Shown: positions 41,601-53,560, counted from the stretch's first letter. The stretch: DNA of 64,000 bases from Aphidius gifuensis (GCF_014905175.1 NC_057793.1:13356369-13420368), one strand, 5' to 3'. Made by a program: numbers and translations. Notes: generated by a model not told the origin, from the letters alone.

Positions 41601-44335
41601 GACTTGGCTGAGAGACTATGTTAAAGTCTCTATAAAATCTTTGTCTCCAATAAATCTTTCTTTGAAAAATAATTATGTCTCTCGGAGATATTAGAGAGAC
41701 TGTGTTAAAGTCTCTACAAAATCTAAAAAAAATAAAGAAACTATATAAAAAATAAAAAAGCGATATCATATAAATTAAGCCGTATTGATTATAAATTTGC
41801 AATAATTTTAATAAATTCTAAATTCTAAAATCTTCGTCTCTAATAAATCTTTCTTTGAAAAATAATTATGTCTCTCGGAGATATTAGAGAGATCTCTGAA
41901 ATGTCTCTCAGTCAAGTCTTGTTTTTAGCATGATCCCAGACTTGGCTGAGAGACTATGTTGAAGTCGCTATAATATCTTTGTCTCTTATAAATCTTTCTT
42001 TGAAAAATAATTATGTCTCTCGGAGATATTAGAGAGACTGTGTTGAACTCTCTACAAAATCTAAAAAATAAAGAAACTATATAAAAATAAAGAAGCGATA
42101 TCATATAAATTAAGCCGTATTGATTATAAATTTACAATAATTAAACTCAAAATACATCTAAAACATGAATTTTATTGTAAAAAAAAATTAACCAATCAAT
42201 AATAATAAATGAATTAAAAAAAAAATATTACATTTTTTTTTTTTTATCAATCTACAAACAAGTATTTTTTATTTTTAAAGTACACTTTTAGATTTATTAT
42301 GTTATAAAATTCATGGGTTTAATTGCCTACATTTTATTTCTACCAGATTTTTCTTAAGAGAGACAAAGATATTATAGAGACTTTAACATAGTCTCTCAGC
42401 CAAGTCTCGGATCGTGCCACAAACGAGACTTGACTAAGAGACATTTCAGAGATCTCTCAAATATCTCCGAGAGACATAATGATTTTTACCCGGGCACACA
42501 TATTGAAAAATTGAAAAAATCAATCTGCGTGTGTTAGTGTATATTGAATGCAATGATAAACTTTGTTCATCACTTTTCATTTAGATGTGGTAAACGTAAG
42601 CCCGTGTCAATGGAAAACAATTTTTGAAAAAATGATGCTATAAAACACAGTAAATAATACTGTATCTAATAAAATAAAATACTTGTTTTTATCTTATTCA
42701 CGTGATGTAAGTGTTCTTTTTATGAAGATAAAAATTTTAATTATATTTTTTTCATCAATACAAAAACTCCATGGTTTTTACGATTTATAGAAATCTTTCA
42801 AATATCTATGGAATTAGTAGAATCTTTGAAATCATGAAGGATTTCTGTTTTTTAGAAATCATGGATGAAAAAGATTTCACTGAAAAATCTATTGTCTACC
42901 CAAAATGCGAATGACCAGCCCCCTGTCTTACTTTGATTTCCTGCATTTCTTGATCAACTTCCACCTCCAAAGTAATCAGCATTTCATCTTCTTTCTTTTC
43001 CGCTTTATCTGTATCTATTGGTATCGGACCTTTCAATGATTCAGCCAAGATCAACAGCGATTGGTTTACAATTTCTTGGCAAGAAATTTTTCTTTGTCGA
43101 TTTCCACTTTCACTAAAACTTCAAAAACATATTTTTTTTTTGACAAAACAATCAGTTTCCAAACTTAGTCTAGTAAAAAAGTTTATTAATAGGTGTTACA
43201 GATTACACCTGACTATAACTTTCATGGAAGTTCAAAAGTTTTTTTGTACTTTTTTTAGCTCATATAATCGAGATTCGCATATGAATAGTTTGAAAAGTGC
43301 TTTATTGACGACAATGAAGAACGTCGGTGCTTAAATTGGTAGAGATTAAAAAAAATAAAAAACTCTTGTGGCCTAATGGTCAAGGCAGTTGCCCAGGAAT
43401 GCAAAATACTCTGGTTCGATTCCCAAACGATCTCCCTTTTTCCAAGTTTCTTATCTAACGCGGCATCGTTTGTTTTTGTCAAGATAGGCGTTTTTTATCC
43501 ATTCATGGGTAAATCTCGATTAGATGAGCTGAGAAACCTACAATCAAATTTTTCTTTTAAAAAATAAATTTAGATGAAACATCTTTTATGTTTTTCTGAA
43601 AGTACAATCAAATAATTTTTTTTTACCATTTATCATTGGTACGAGAAATCATAGGAACTTACGAAGCAATAATATCAATTCCAATAGCTTGCTCATTGTC
43701 GCAATACAAATATTGACTGTCACAACCCTGTCGGATAAAACTGACATTTGGGAACCTTTCTAGTTTTTGGATTGTACTACTTTCATTCGATATTTCATGA
43801 TTTTCAGATGTATCTTTTAGCAAAAGCACATGATTATTTTCCTAAAATTAATTAAGTTGTAAGTTACAGTAATATTATTATGAAAAAGTGAAGAACATAG
43901 TAAAAGAAGAAAAAAATCTCTACTCACTTCACTCGTTATAGTTTGAGTTGTATTAAAAGACTTCAATTTTTTTGCATGCCAAGAAACTGGTTGCAGTAAA
44001 AGTGCACTTGCAATAGAGTTGAAAGTGACAGCGCCTAGAATCAGAACAGTCCCAGAAACGCCAAATTTCGGTATAAGTAGAGTAATTATCTGAAATGAAG
44101 ATTCTATTACAATTTGCAAATAACTGGACTCATCATATAAAAATGAAAATACGATCTTAACGGAATTACGATAACTAGTGAACATTTATCTTTTTAATAT
44201 TAAAAACCTGGGGCATAATGATGGGTCCGATTCCGGTACATGTCCAACTGAGACCGACTGCAATTCTTCTCTTCTTTTTGAAATACGTATTGAGTGCAAG
44301 TGCGTTTGCTGATAATATGACTCCCATTCCAGCCG
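32688..44335 (-). CDS. Monocarboxylate-transporter-like protein (SLC16/MFS), six 3' exons
   Basis: Exons on the minus strand are 44335-44208, 44089-43928, 43841-43663, 43112-42932, 33464-33140 and 33040-32688. Every junction has GT-AG, and reading phase is continuous through all six. The first two encode TM-helix sequence GVILSANALALNTYFKKKRR and GVSGTVLILGAVTFNSIASA, ending LLLQPVSWH, characteristic of insect monocarboxylate transporters (about TM4-TM6). The next two are the hydrophilic central loop, and the last two encode TM7-TM12 (VTLMLGINFALF, GRTV...IATSVLIGFGKGLR, GIIYPFLGPLVGWIHDKCG). The protein would move monocarboxylates or related solutes across the plasma membrane. N-terminal exons were not found and may lie beyond 44.4 kb or outside the window. 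The 9.5-kb intron 33465-42931 is full of transposons. No lesion is seen, so this looks like a working host gene. Confidence 0.82.
33465..33829. other. Intron start, low-complexity AT sequence
   Basis: No gene. ATAAAAATTTTATAAAA-type simple sequence covers about 33695-33810. Confidence 0.6.
33830..35740. repeat. Diverged tandem duplication of a ~1.0-kb unit
   Basis: ACGGGTCAYYAAAAYWCACGAT followed by TATCGGTACTGTT occurs at about 33880 and again at about 34880; CGATAAT...GGTCACTGAAATACTCGATT near 34450 has its partner near 35450; the GTCGACCAATCGGTTAGTTC block near 34650 has its partner near 35645. The period is about 1,000 bp. Within each unit a 37-bp motif around GATGACACGGGTCACC recurs about three times. 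Copies are roughly 70-80% alike by eye. No coding sequence. Confidence 0.7.
35716..38530 (-). mobile_element. 5'-truncated LINE (Jockey/CR1-like)
   Basis: On the minus strand the fragment begins inside the endonuclease domain near 38530, runs through the reverse transcriptase and a C-terminal region, and ends in a 3' UTR with a TACAAACACAAATACAAATAC-type tail at about 35720. 5' truncation and a simple-repeat 3' tail are normal LINE insertion features. It lies in the large transporter intron in the same orientation as the gene. Confidence 0.82.
36114..38530 (-). pseudogene. LINE ORF2: endonuclease end plus reverse transcriptase, frame-broken
   Basis: Blocks in order are VGDFILNKYD and DLVVSSTHCTV (end of the APE-type endonuclease, 38450-38290), LPNKYSSGLDQIPCSFIK, EAWKKSKIIPIHK, NYRLITILSGFSKIFE, EQHGFLPKKST and YTDFSKAFDKI (reverse-transcriptase motifs, 37824-36950). 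GVPQ-type and LYADDAKIF sequence near 36870-36770 in other frames marks the catalytic Asp-Asp, and the C-terminal region is at 36446-36114. At least three frame breaks or stops (near 37800, 36910 and 36800) show it is dead. It would have copied LINE RNA at the target site. Confidence 0.85.
38532..38860. repeat. Inverted pair of tRNA-like sequences
   Basis: GTGGCTTCGAGGTCAAGTAC-TCGCCTCCCAACC at 38790-38823 is inverted at 38545-38578. The right copy continues with GGTCCGGGTTCGAATAG, a B-box/T-arm-like sequence. It is probably two head-to-head tRNA-derived SINE heads or a foldback carrying them. Neither copy can fold into a full tRNA cloverleaf by inspection. Confidence 0.55.
39118..40080. mobile_element. 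PIF/Harbinger-like MITE with three internal ~295-bp repeats
   Basis: The ends are GTGTTCCGTAGGA and its exact inverse TCCTACGGAACAC, flanked by TAA on both sides (39115-39117 and 40081-40083), which fits the 3-bp TWA target of PIF/Harbinger. Inside, a unit beginning AATAAACGACCGAAAAATT and containing CTACAGATGAAGCGTCGTCG starts near 39210, 39500 and 39790; the third copy is most diverged. No transposase. Confidence 0.65.
40560..40940. repeat. Two to three copies of a ~180-bp repeat
   Basis: GGGGGAAAGTGGTAGCTCTC...AAAATGCCCTAAGATCGAATTGATG near 40600 recurs near 40780 with small changes, and its last part recurs again near 40895. No coding content. Confidence 0.75.
41032..41169 (+). CDS. Candidate terminal exon of an unidentified gene
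   Basis: Directly after a pyrimidine-rich acceptor-like sequence (TTTTTTTTCCGTATAG) comes an open 45-codon stretch ending in TAG at 41167-41169. It reads VTHQDISNMAKIASRLDYR and continues HTGWRHEVAHQP, then a hydrophobic VIITFVDTS. Base and codon composition are clearly less AT-biased than the surroundings, so it looks like real protein-coding sequence. I do not recognise the protein. It lies inside the transporter intron on the opposite strand. It may be the last exon of a nested gene, with promoter-like GC-richer sequence at 40310-40480, or a fragment carried in by a transposon. Confidence 0.4.
   Translation: MTHQDISNMAKIASRLDYRHTGWRHEVAHQPAVIITFVDTSAPRD
41513..42494. mobile_element. Foldback-like element with CCCGGGTAAAAATCATTATG ends
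   Basis: About 135 bp at each end are inverted copies (TCTCTCGGAGATATTTGAGAG, quoted in part, then AGTCAAGTCTCGTTTGTGGC). The interior holds direct repeats of GAAAAATAATTATGTCTCTC and TAAATTAAGCCGTATTGATT. No clear target duplication. It lies in the transporter intron. Confidence 0.78.
43362..43433 (+). repeat. tRNA-like sequence in a transporter intron
   Basis: GTGGCCTAATGGTCAAGGCA matches a D-arm/A-box with a GCC/GGC stem, TTGC/GCAA can form an anticodon-type stem, and TGGTTCGATTCC matches the B-box. The acceptor stem does not close, so it is more likely a tRNA-derived SINE head than a gene. It lies between exons at 43112 and 43663. Confidence 0.5.
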
Positions 44336-44339
44336 CTAT

Positions 44340-46130
44340 ATGAAAAATTCAACGGATAAAAATGAAGAAATCAAATGGTATCTGAAATAAATGATAAGCA
44401 AGGCACGAATTTTTCAATAGCGGTCTGTGCTCGCATTGAATATTTTGACACAAACTTTGGAAAACATTTCTAACTGCAGCGACGAGAATTTTGGTTGCTA
44501 CACGGAATGAAAAATATATTATGTTTTACTAAAAAAAAAAAGCTAATTTTTATTATGTTCTATAGTAACGGTGGAAGTATTGGAAAAATCAGTATAATTT
44601 ATTATGTACATGTGGCGTTCTTAGTCAAATCACGGGGTTTGCGGCCTGACCCTCTGCGATTTCGCTCATTTTTTGACATGTTGTTGATTGTGGCCTTTAA
44701 AAAACCGTATTTTTTTTTTTTTAGATTTTTTAGATTTCAATTTAAAAAAAAAAAATTTTTTTTTTAAATTTATTTTTTTTATTATTTTTTTAGATGTAAA
44801 AAGAAGTGTTCTGGGTCGGACCCAGACTGACCAGATTTTAATTCTTCTATTTTTTAAATAAAACTACAATAAAATTTAGTATTTTTTAATATTACTTGGT
44901 TTTTTATAGCTACTCCGTGAAACGTCAAAATTTAGAATAACATGTGACTAACAATTTGATTTTATATTTTTTCTAAAATACTTTAAATGACATTACTCTA
45001 ATTTATGTACTCTTTTTAATAGTTCTTTTTAACAAACTTGAATATTCTCACACATGGTTAACTAACGCATAGATTTTTTTAGTAAAAATCACGTAACAAA
45101 TAAAACCATAAACTCAAGTTTCCTTTTGGTAATATTATAACATATTTTTTAAAACATTATTTGTCAAGGATTAGAGAAAATCTCACATCTGTCAAACAAC
45201 TGCACTAACGTATTTCTAATACAGAGAATGATCGTAAAATCGACAATAAAAAAGCAAATTTATCATGAGACCCGGTGGGGTCTCTCGTTAAAAGTGTTCA
45301 AAAACGAGAGACTGCCGGGGATATATGTCTTTTAAGTTCGTGTGTGTGACGTCATTGATTTATAGTCAAGTCCATATCTTTTGGGTGAGCAATCGAAAAA
45401 AGAAATAACAACAGTTTGACTATATAAATCGAGGTTCCTCTTTCAAATGAGCCTATTATCGGATTTTTCGGTGCATTATTTAAAGAGATATAAATATATG
45501 ATAAACCCTCCCCCCGTTTTTTTGTAAAAAATGAATTTCTGTCGATTTTGTCGATATTTGAAGTTTTTACCAAGTTGGCGTCCTGTATCTGATAAATTCG
45601 CCTGAGAATATTGGTTGGTCATCCTGCTCTATCTGATTAGCAGTATGTCATATGGCAGCGAAAGTTTAAAAATGGCGTAGCGATGCTGCGCGCACCATAC
45701 CTTGTTTTTTATCATTTCCTGTGATTTCTAGGGCTTCTCATTATTTTTACTAATCAAAATAATAGTTGTATGAAACGACTCATGTTAAAGATTGTAAGTA
45801 CATTAGTTAACAAATTAACATTGGCAAGCACAACTGTAGTTGCGTACGCTGGTTATTGCGCAGGATTGTTTTGCCAATATTTTTGAATCTTTGCTGTGAT
45901 CTGCGATACTGCAAGGCAGTATTAAACGTATGACATTATCAGACATTATCGTCAAACTATCCAACGCTGAACACTGCCTCAAAATATTGCGGGAAAACGT
46001 TTGGATATTGCTTTATATTTTATTGTTGTGTGTGTGCTACTACGAAGTTGCCATATTTTATTAAAGAAAAAAACCAATCAACGAATTTTGAACTCTTCAA
46101 TTGTCAGTATTTGTAATCATTGTTGAATTA
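44340..46130. other. Gene-poor region upstream of the recognised transporter exons
   Basis: I searched the minus strand for the missing N-terminal transporter exons and saw none. Poly-T/poly-A tracts lie at 44710-44790. Small hairpins near 45265 (GAGACCCGGTGGGGTCTC) and 45290 (CTCTCGTT...AACGAGAG) suggest a MITE fragment. Confidence 0.45.
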
Positions 46131-46139
46131 ATACATATA

Positions 46140-46930
46140 CAATAATAATACATAATACATAAATAACAGTATTTTATAAGAATATTATTGATACATAGTG
46201 TATTAGCTTTCAGTGTCTGTACTTTTTACCAAGTTGAACCCAGATGCGATCTGAAATACTTCCGCGAATCTCCAGTCAGTATTTCAGATCACAGTGTGAT
46301 AAAAATTATTCATCAATCAACTAGTTATTGAATTTGTAGCTATTGTTGAAATAATATTTATAAAATAATTATAAAATAATAATATTTATTGATGATAGTA
46401 ATATATAGAGCTTTTAGTGCCCCTAATTTATACAAAGTTAAATCTCGATGCGATCTGAAATACTTCCACGAATTCCCAGTCAGTATTTTAGATCATAGTG
46501 TGACAGAAATTATTTACCAATCAAATAGTTACATTAAATTTGTAGGTATTGTTGAAATAATATTCATAAAATAATAATATTCATTGATGATAATCATATA
46601 TAGAGCTTCTAGTGCCTCTAATTTATACAAAGTTAAATCTCGATGCGATCTGAAATACTTCTACGAATCCCCAGTCAGTATTTCAGATCATAGTGACAAA
46701 AATTATTCACCAATCAACTAGTTGATAAATTACTAGGTATTGTTAGAATAATATTTATAAAATAATAATAATATTTATTGACAATAATAATATATAGAGC
46801 TTCTAGTGCCTGTACTGTTTACCAATTTTTTACTCGCCACGATCTGAAATACTTCTGAGAGATATCCATGGCATTATTTTAGATCGCAGCAAGAGAATAA
46901 TTGGTGTATATACCGAAAAACCTAGCTTCA
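46140..46930. repeat. Four copies of a ~195-204-bp tandem repeat
   Basis: GATGCGATCTGAAATACTTC recurs near 46243, 46447, 46642 and 46838, each followed by CAGTCAGTATTTCAGATC, which pairs with it. AATAATATTTAT and ATATATAGAGCTT blocks are also repeated. No coding content. Confidence 0.85.
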
Positions 46931-47079
46931 GACAGTATTTTAGATCGCAGTAAAGTGACTATTGATAGATGGCGTAAGACACCTGCGTGCGCCGTTTGTT
47001 GATAAATTTTTTAAAAAGATGCCTTCGTAATGGTAAATTAACGGCCTTGCCACTAAAATCGGTATTAGTCTGAACTATA

Positions 47080-48075
47080 TAAATTTCTACTGGATTTCTT
47101 ATTTTTTTATTTCACTTATATTTTTAAAATTATTTTTTTATTATGGCTTCCAAGTTCAGAGCAATTCGACAACTTTATAAAATAAAATTGAGCAATAATA
47201 GTAGAATGGTGTGGAAGAGCCTTTATTTATATCAGTACAGTATTCAATGTCGCATCGATCGTGCTACAGTATTCAATATCGCAGCGTTGGTGCGCGCACC
47301 ATATGTCGTTGGGATATGGGCGCGAATCTTGATCATTAGGTGTACTAATGTACTAGTATCAAAAGGGAAGGTAGTGCCTCGCGTCAAGTATGAGAAAAAA
47401 AAGAAAATGGAGGAACGAGATAACTACCGTGCCTAATATACACGGCATAGAGCTAACTTTAACCCTTCAATTTCTTGGGAATTTATTTTAAAATATGATT
47501 GATGAGATAAAGATATTTTGTCTTCTGATCATCCTATTGAATCAATACTAAACTTTATAATAAAAAAAAAAACAGATTTTTTAGATGTAAACTTTTTTTT
47601 TAAAGTTTAAAATCAATTTCAGAAATTGCGTTTTTCTTGATATTTCTTTAAAACCTTACCACACTCTGACAAACATTCTAAACCCAAATCAGATCAAAGC
47701 ATTATGGCTTCCAAGTCCAGAGCTATTCGACAACATTATAAAATAAAATTGAGCAAGAATAGTAGAATGGTGTGAAAGAACCTTTATATCAGGACAGTAT
47801 TCAATATCGCATCGATGGTGCGCGCGCCATATGTTGTTAAATAATTAGGATTATTGCAGTTTCAGAAGTTGCGTTTTTCCTGAAATTTCTCTCAAAAGAT
47901 GGGGCATTCTGACAAACATTATAAAATGAAATCAAATCGAAGCAACACAAAGCATAATTGCTTCCAGGTCCAGAGCGATTCACGATAAAAATAAAATTGA
48001 GAAAGAATAGTGAGTGGTGTAAAAAAACTTTTAGGTATATTTACAGTATTCAATATCGCATCGATGGCGCGAATT
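47080..48075. repeat. Three diverged repeats containing ATGGCTTCCAAGTYCAGAGC
   Basis: ATGGCTTCCAAGTTCAGAGC near 47143 recurs near 47704 and 47963, each followed by TAAAATAAAATTGAG, ATGGTGTG and CAGTATTCAATATCGCATCG. The first copy happens to be open for 97 codons with a start codon, but the other two are interrupted, so I treat the ORF as incidental. Confidence 0.65.
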
Positions 48076-48357
48076 GAATAATGATTTTTTAGGCTGTTTT
48101 AAGCTATAATTCCAAGTCACATTTTGTTGTTATTGTTTATTTTCCTTTTTATCAAGTTTAATGAGTTTTTTTTTTTATATTAAGTTATATGTAAAACGAT
48201 TTATTTTTGAATATCTAAATCAGGTGCCAGAAGCATCTGTTTATAGAGCAAAAAAACTAACATATTTTTAAATACTATTTTTGACTTGTTCATCTTTTTG
48301 TGATGATTGATGCACAACTATTCTGTAAGTTTGAGTAATAAACATTAATAATAATAA

Positions 48358-49430
48358 AATGTCAGATAAAGTGAATAATATTTAAAACAATGATGCCCAA
48401 GACATCATTATCAACGAATTTCTCGATAGTATGATTGATCTATCACATGTTAATTTTGATGACAATGAAAGATGGTTGCTGTTAGTGAGTGACAAAATAG
48501 CATCAAATGTCGAAGATCTTCAAGCTTGGTAAAGAAAAGATTTATCAGTAAGTTCACTTAATGATTTGTCAAATGATACAACAAAAACAATTGATAAAAG
48601 AACTTTTACGAGACCGAAAAAAAAAATGGAAGGATGAGTTGATAATTTAATTTCTAAACATCATTACTTGTTGGTAATGTTATATCCACTATTAATTCCG
48701 AACAAGAATCATCAACAAAAATAAATAATGAAAATGATAATAAAAATCAAAAATACAAAGAACATGGGTAAGCAATGTTGAGACCATCAGTGTCAGGCAC
48801 GTTATTTATATCATTGTCATTATCAAATGGTCAAGAAAGTCTTGATGCGTTTTTAAATTTGTCACAATCAAATGGTATCAATTCGTTCATCAATTGAGCG
48901 ACTAATTTTAAAGATGCAACAATTATGAACACATCAAGACCATTTTTTATTAGAAACTTCAACAACAGATATTGATAAAATTAATGAAAACGAAATTAAC
49001 AATAATAAATTTACGATGGATTGAAATATTTACAATGACATTGGTGATTGTTTAGCAATCGCTGTTTCACAAATTTTAACTGAATCACTGATGCAAATAA
49101 GTATGTTTAGTGATGTTTGTGAAAGTAATCCATCTTCAAAAGATTATTTGGATAATTCAAATGGTAAAATTGACAATAGTTTTCACAGTAAAACTCTTAC
49201 TATAATACAAATATTACTTTTACCTCTAACTCGTTAAATGTACTGGGCAAAAAAAAAAATTAACAACAGATTCAGACTCATATTATTATTTAAAAAGAAA
49301 TCAAAACATTAATGACAGTATTCATTTACAACTATCTTCAAACTCAACATTCAACTGTCCTAAAAATCAAGATGATGATGATTGTGATGATAAAAATACG
49401 AAATTTAGATTTTCCAGATGTTACATCAAT
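48358..49430 (+). pseudogene. Decayed protein-coding relic, unidentified
   Basis: Three-frame reading gives protein-like stretches broken by many stops: DAQDIIINEFLDSMIDLSHV near 48395, DDNERWLLLVSDKIASN near 48460 and NIYNDIGDCLAIAVSQIL near 49030. Composition is Asn/Ser/Asp-rich. I do not recognise a family. It may be a transposon protein or a host gene fragment. Confidence 0.3.
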
Positions 49431-49447
49431 AAATCGTTAACATTCCC

Positions 49448-50290
49448 TGGTCGAAATATTTCTCCGAATTTTTCCGAATTTCTCCGTGATTACTCCGAAT
49501 TTTTCCGCGGTTACTCCGAATTTATCCGCGATTACTCCGAATTTCTCCCAAATTGACCCATGCGGAGAAATGAGTGGAAAAATTTTTCTCCTCCTCGTTG
49601 ATTTCGGAAGGATTTTTCCGCGGTGAAATTATTTTTTCCACATGTTTCTCCGCGTGTGTTTTTTCCGCGGAGAAATATTTCCGAAGGTTCCCTTACCCAA
49701 GTTGATTCGGAGAAACGGCGAAAAAATTTCTCCTCATCGTTGATTTTAGAAAAAATTTGTCAGCAGTAAAATTTTTTTTTACACGGTTGGAGAAACGGCG
49801 GAAAAATCTCTCCACCCTTTCTCTAACTTTCTCCACCATTTGTTTAATTTTTTTCTAACTTTTTTAATTTTCAATTTTGCCAAAAAAAAAATGACTAATT
49901 ATTGGTTGTTACATAATGATGTTTATTTTTTTTGAAAAAAATAAAAATTCGAAGACACTATTTTTCAAAAAAGTTGATATACCTGAGGTACTTGGTCTAC
50001 CAAACTCCCGTGATCGTTTCATCGAATTAATAAATGTGGGGGAATGGGTCGAAAAATTTCTCCTCGTCGCTGATTTCGGAAGAATTCCTCTGTGGTAAAA
50101 CTTTTTTTTACACGTTTCTCCGCGTTTTTTTATCGCGGAGAAATATTTCCGAACGTTTCTCCACCCAAGTCGATTCGGAGAAAGTTCGGAAAAAAAATTT
50201 AATATTTTTCTCCACTCATTTCTTCACATGGGTCAATTTGAGGGGAAAGAACACTCTTTTTCCCGTAATTTTCGACAATCCCAGTAAGTT
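49448..50290. mobile_element. Inverted-repeat element rich in TCCGCGGAGAAA motifs
   Basis: The segment around GACCCATGCGGAGAAATGAG-TGGAAAAAT near 49555-49585 is inverted near 50210-50245. Between and around lie many TTTCTCCGAAT, TCCGCGGAGAAAT and ATTCGGAGAAA units, themselves palindromic. This resembles the other foldback elements in layout. Ends are not precise. Confidence 0.6.
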
Positions 50291-50682
50291 TTTGCTGTTG
50301 TAAGGTTTTGCGGAGTAATAAGGAAAGCCATTATGGAAATTAATTTAGTTTCACCCAAAAGTTTAACTCAAATTTTCCAATAATTGATTAATTAACAAAA
50401 TTTAAAAATAATTTAATTAAAATCAAAATTAATGATTTCATTCAAATAAAAAAATGTATATATGTATATAATGAATTTGTTTATAAAAAAAGAATGTTCA
50501 GAAAGTTTATAATATTTTTATTCGGGATAATATTCACTCGGGAAAAACGATCAGGAATATGGAATTCTAAAACAATGGATTCACAGAAATTCAAAAATTC
50601 AAAGAGATATCCTCCATAAAAATGGTAATTCGAATTATTAAATTGATTCAGGAAAATGATTATTGGAATAAAAAAACCTAGT

Positions 50683-51433
50683 TTTTTTTACAAAAAGAAG
50701 CGTCAAGTATTCGAAATCGTTTAGCTATTTTATTTTTTTAATACAAAAAGATGTGGTACCAAAAAAAGTCAAGAATTAAATATATTTTCAATGCATATAA
50801 TTAAATCTTAACTGTTGACAAAATTTTAAACTTGACCCCACCTTTTTTTCCCAATTATCTAATTAACAGGAAAGACATCTAGATACCTCACTTCAGCATA
50901 TTACTTTTTCTCACCAATTTTAATTGTAATTAATGAATTTGTTATTGACTGATTATCAATGTAATTTATCATCAAGTAAATTTGTAATTTATAGACATTT
51001 TTTAATTTTTAGTTTTTAAATTATAAGTATTTTTTGAAAAAAAAAAAAAAAAAAAAAGTAACAAAAAAGAAAAAATATATATTAGTCAACAAATAATCTA
51101 ACTAATTTTTAATATGTATAATTTTTATAAATTGTTTATCGGCTATTAGTAACCTGTTAATGGAGTAATCTGTTGGAACTGTTAATGAATAAGTAAATAA
51201 ATAACTAAATGAATGAATAAATTTAAATTTCATATATATATATGTGTATAATATACATTGAACCAGGTGGGATCAAGTTTAAAACTTTGTCAACAGTTAA
51301 GAGTTAATTATATGCATTGAAAATATATTTAATTCTTGACTTTTTTTGGTACCACATCTTTTTGTATTAAAAAAATAAAATAGCTAAACGATTTCGAATA
51401 CTTGACGCTTCTTTTTGTGAAAAAAACTAGGTT
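50683..51433. mobile_element. Inverted-repeat element with ~175-bp ends
   Basis: CTAGTTTTTTTTACAAAAAG-AAGCGTCAAGTATTCGAAA at the left end is the inverse of the right end at 51433. The arms reach to the GGTCAAGTTT / AAACTTGACC block. The core is AT-rich and non-coding. A solo arm lies at 28125-28280. Confidence 0.85.
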
Positions 51434-51439
51434 TTTTTT

Positions 51440-52925
51440 TTTGTTAAGATAAGATTATAATGACAATAACTTAAACTGACTGAAACCTTGACTAGTACAT
51501 GTATTTAATATTAAATAAGAGATTAAATTATACACGGTAGAGAGGTTAGATTAACATTATTCGCATATCTACTGGAGTCAAAAAGCTGTCAAGCCTCAGA
51601 CCAATCATCGGTAATTGACTCGGTCATTATTACCGAGATATTATATCACTAAATCGACAGGCTTTCGACACCGAATTGAGAGTTGTATAATTTATATATT
51701 TTTCATTGTTTTAAATTGTTTGAACATTATAATGGACTTTATTAATGATAGATTTGTATTTTTTTATAAAAAAATTAATAGAATATCTAAAAAAAGTTGT
51801 AAAAATTTAAATAAAAAAATTTTTTTTGTTTATAATTTTTAAATCAGTTGTTAATAACAATTGCGTGTAAAAAACAAAATAAATTAGTATAATTAAGCAT
51901 TTAAAGATTGAACAATCGCAAAAATACTTTTTTTCAATTTTATAGCGCTATATACCCTTTGACTCTGTCTCGACACCGTTTTGATCGCGTTTCGACAGCA
52001 CTTCGACCGCCTTTCGACAGGCTTTCGACACCGAATTGAGAGGTGTCTAATTTATTCATTTTTCATTGTTTTAAGATGTTTAAACATTATAATGGACTTT
52101 ATTAATGATAGATTTGTATTTTTTTCATAAAAAAATTAATAGAATATATAAAAAAACTTGTAAAAATTTAAACAAAAAAATTTTTTTTTTTGTTTATAAT
52201 TTTTAAATTAATTGTTAATAACAAATGCATGTAAAAAACAAAATAAAACAGTATAATTAAGCATTTAAAGATTAAACAATCACGAAAATAGCTTTTTTTC
52301 AATTTTATAGCGCTATACATATACCCATTGACTCTGTCTCGACACCGTTTTGATCGCGTTTCGACAGCATTTCGACCGCCTTTTGACAGGCTTTCGACAC
52401 CGAATTGAGAGGTGTCTAATTTATCCATTGTTCATTGTTTTAAATTATTTAAACATTATTATGCACTTTAATAATGATAGTCATTATTTTGTTTTTTACA
52501 TGCAATTGTTATTAACAACTAATTTAAAGATTATAAACAAAAAAAAATTTTTTTGTTTAAATTTTTACAAGTTTTTTCACATATTCTATCAATTTTTTTA
52601 TAAAAAAAATACAAATCTATCATTAATAAAGTCGATAATAATGTTTAAACAATTTAAAACAATGAAAAATGAATAAATTAGACACCTCTCAATTCGGTGT
52701 CGAAAGCCTGTCGATTTAGTGACAAAATATCTCGGTAATAATCGAGTCAATTACCGATGAATGGTCTGAGGCTCGACAGCTTTCTGAATCCAGTAGATAT
52801 GCAAATCATGTCAATCTAACCTCTTCACCGTGTATAATTTAATCTCTTATTTAATATTTAATACATGGACTAGTCAAGGTTTCATTCAGTTTAAGTTATT
52901 GTTATTATAATCTTATATTTAAATA
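51440..52925. mobile_element. Foldback element with TTTCGACAGGC repeats
   Basis: The left arm from about 51440 (AATAACTTAAACTGA...GTACATGTATTTAATATTAAA, CATCGGTAATTGACTCGG) is inverted from about 52680 to 52925. Between them a ~355-bp unit with GACTCTGTCTCGACACCGTT and TTTCGACAGGCTTTCGACAC is repeated directly near 51960 and 52325. It abuts the preceding element. No transposase or clear target duplication. Confidence 0.8.
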
Positions 52926-53560
52926 ATTATTTTATATTTTTTCAACTCATTTTGAGTATCTGGTGCTCGTGAATTACGTTTTATATATGCTGTCGAATAG
53001 CTGTCAAATCGCTGTCGACTGAGTGCTACATTGGAAAGTCAAATCCTGATCGAATAGGTGTCGACGCATCCGCTAGGGTTCATGAAAACGCCTTGGCCTT
53101 TCCGGTCATAAAATCTATATTTTTTGTTTACACATGCATTTACCATGGTACTCCTATGCAACCCTTTGGACTACACAAGGCCCAATTTTATGTCTAAAAA
53201 TCCCTCCACCTACACATATTTTTTCACCCTCTCTTGAACTAATTTTTGACCAATTAAAACTAATTTTTTAAGTAAGTACACACCCATTTTTTGGACTTGA
53301 CAATTTTCAACAAACTGAGAAATCAGTTGCTTTTCAACACTCGTTTACGTTACAATACAATTAATTATATTTTTAGTGAAATAATAAAGTGGATATATTA
53401 TTAGAATTAAAGCCACAGTGTTTGGATTTAGTTAAAGTGTTATTCTTATTATTTCAATTTACAGCCTATCCTCCACATCCTTTGATAGCCTTGTATCAAA
53501 CTCAAGGCCTTACAACCTCTGTAAAATTATCGTGGTATATTTAGATACGTGGTACGATAC
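52926..53560. other. Non-coding unique sequence
   Basis: No gene or repeat structure that I can support. CTGTCGAATAGCTGTCAAAT near 52990 may be a related TCGACA-type remnant. Confidence 0.4.

Noticed and set aside
41307..41802. ORFs of 84 and 102 codons
   Set aside because: They run into the inverted-repeat element at 41513 and have no protein-like features.
43362..43433. Functional tRNA gene in a transporter intron
   Set aside because: A- and B-box-like motifs are present but no closed acceptor stem; more likely a SINE head.
47143..47436. 97-codon ORF beginning MASKFRAIRQLY
   Set aside because: It coincides with the first of three diverged repeats; the other two copies are interrupted, so the frame is not conserved.
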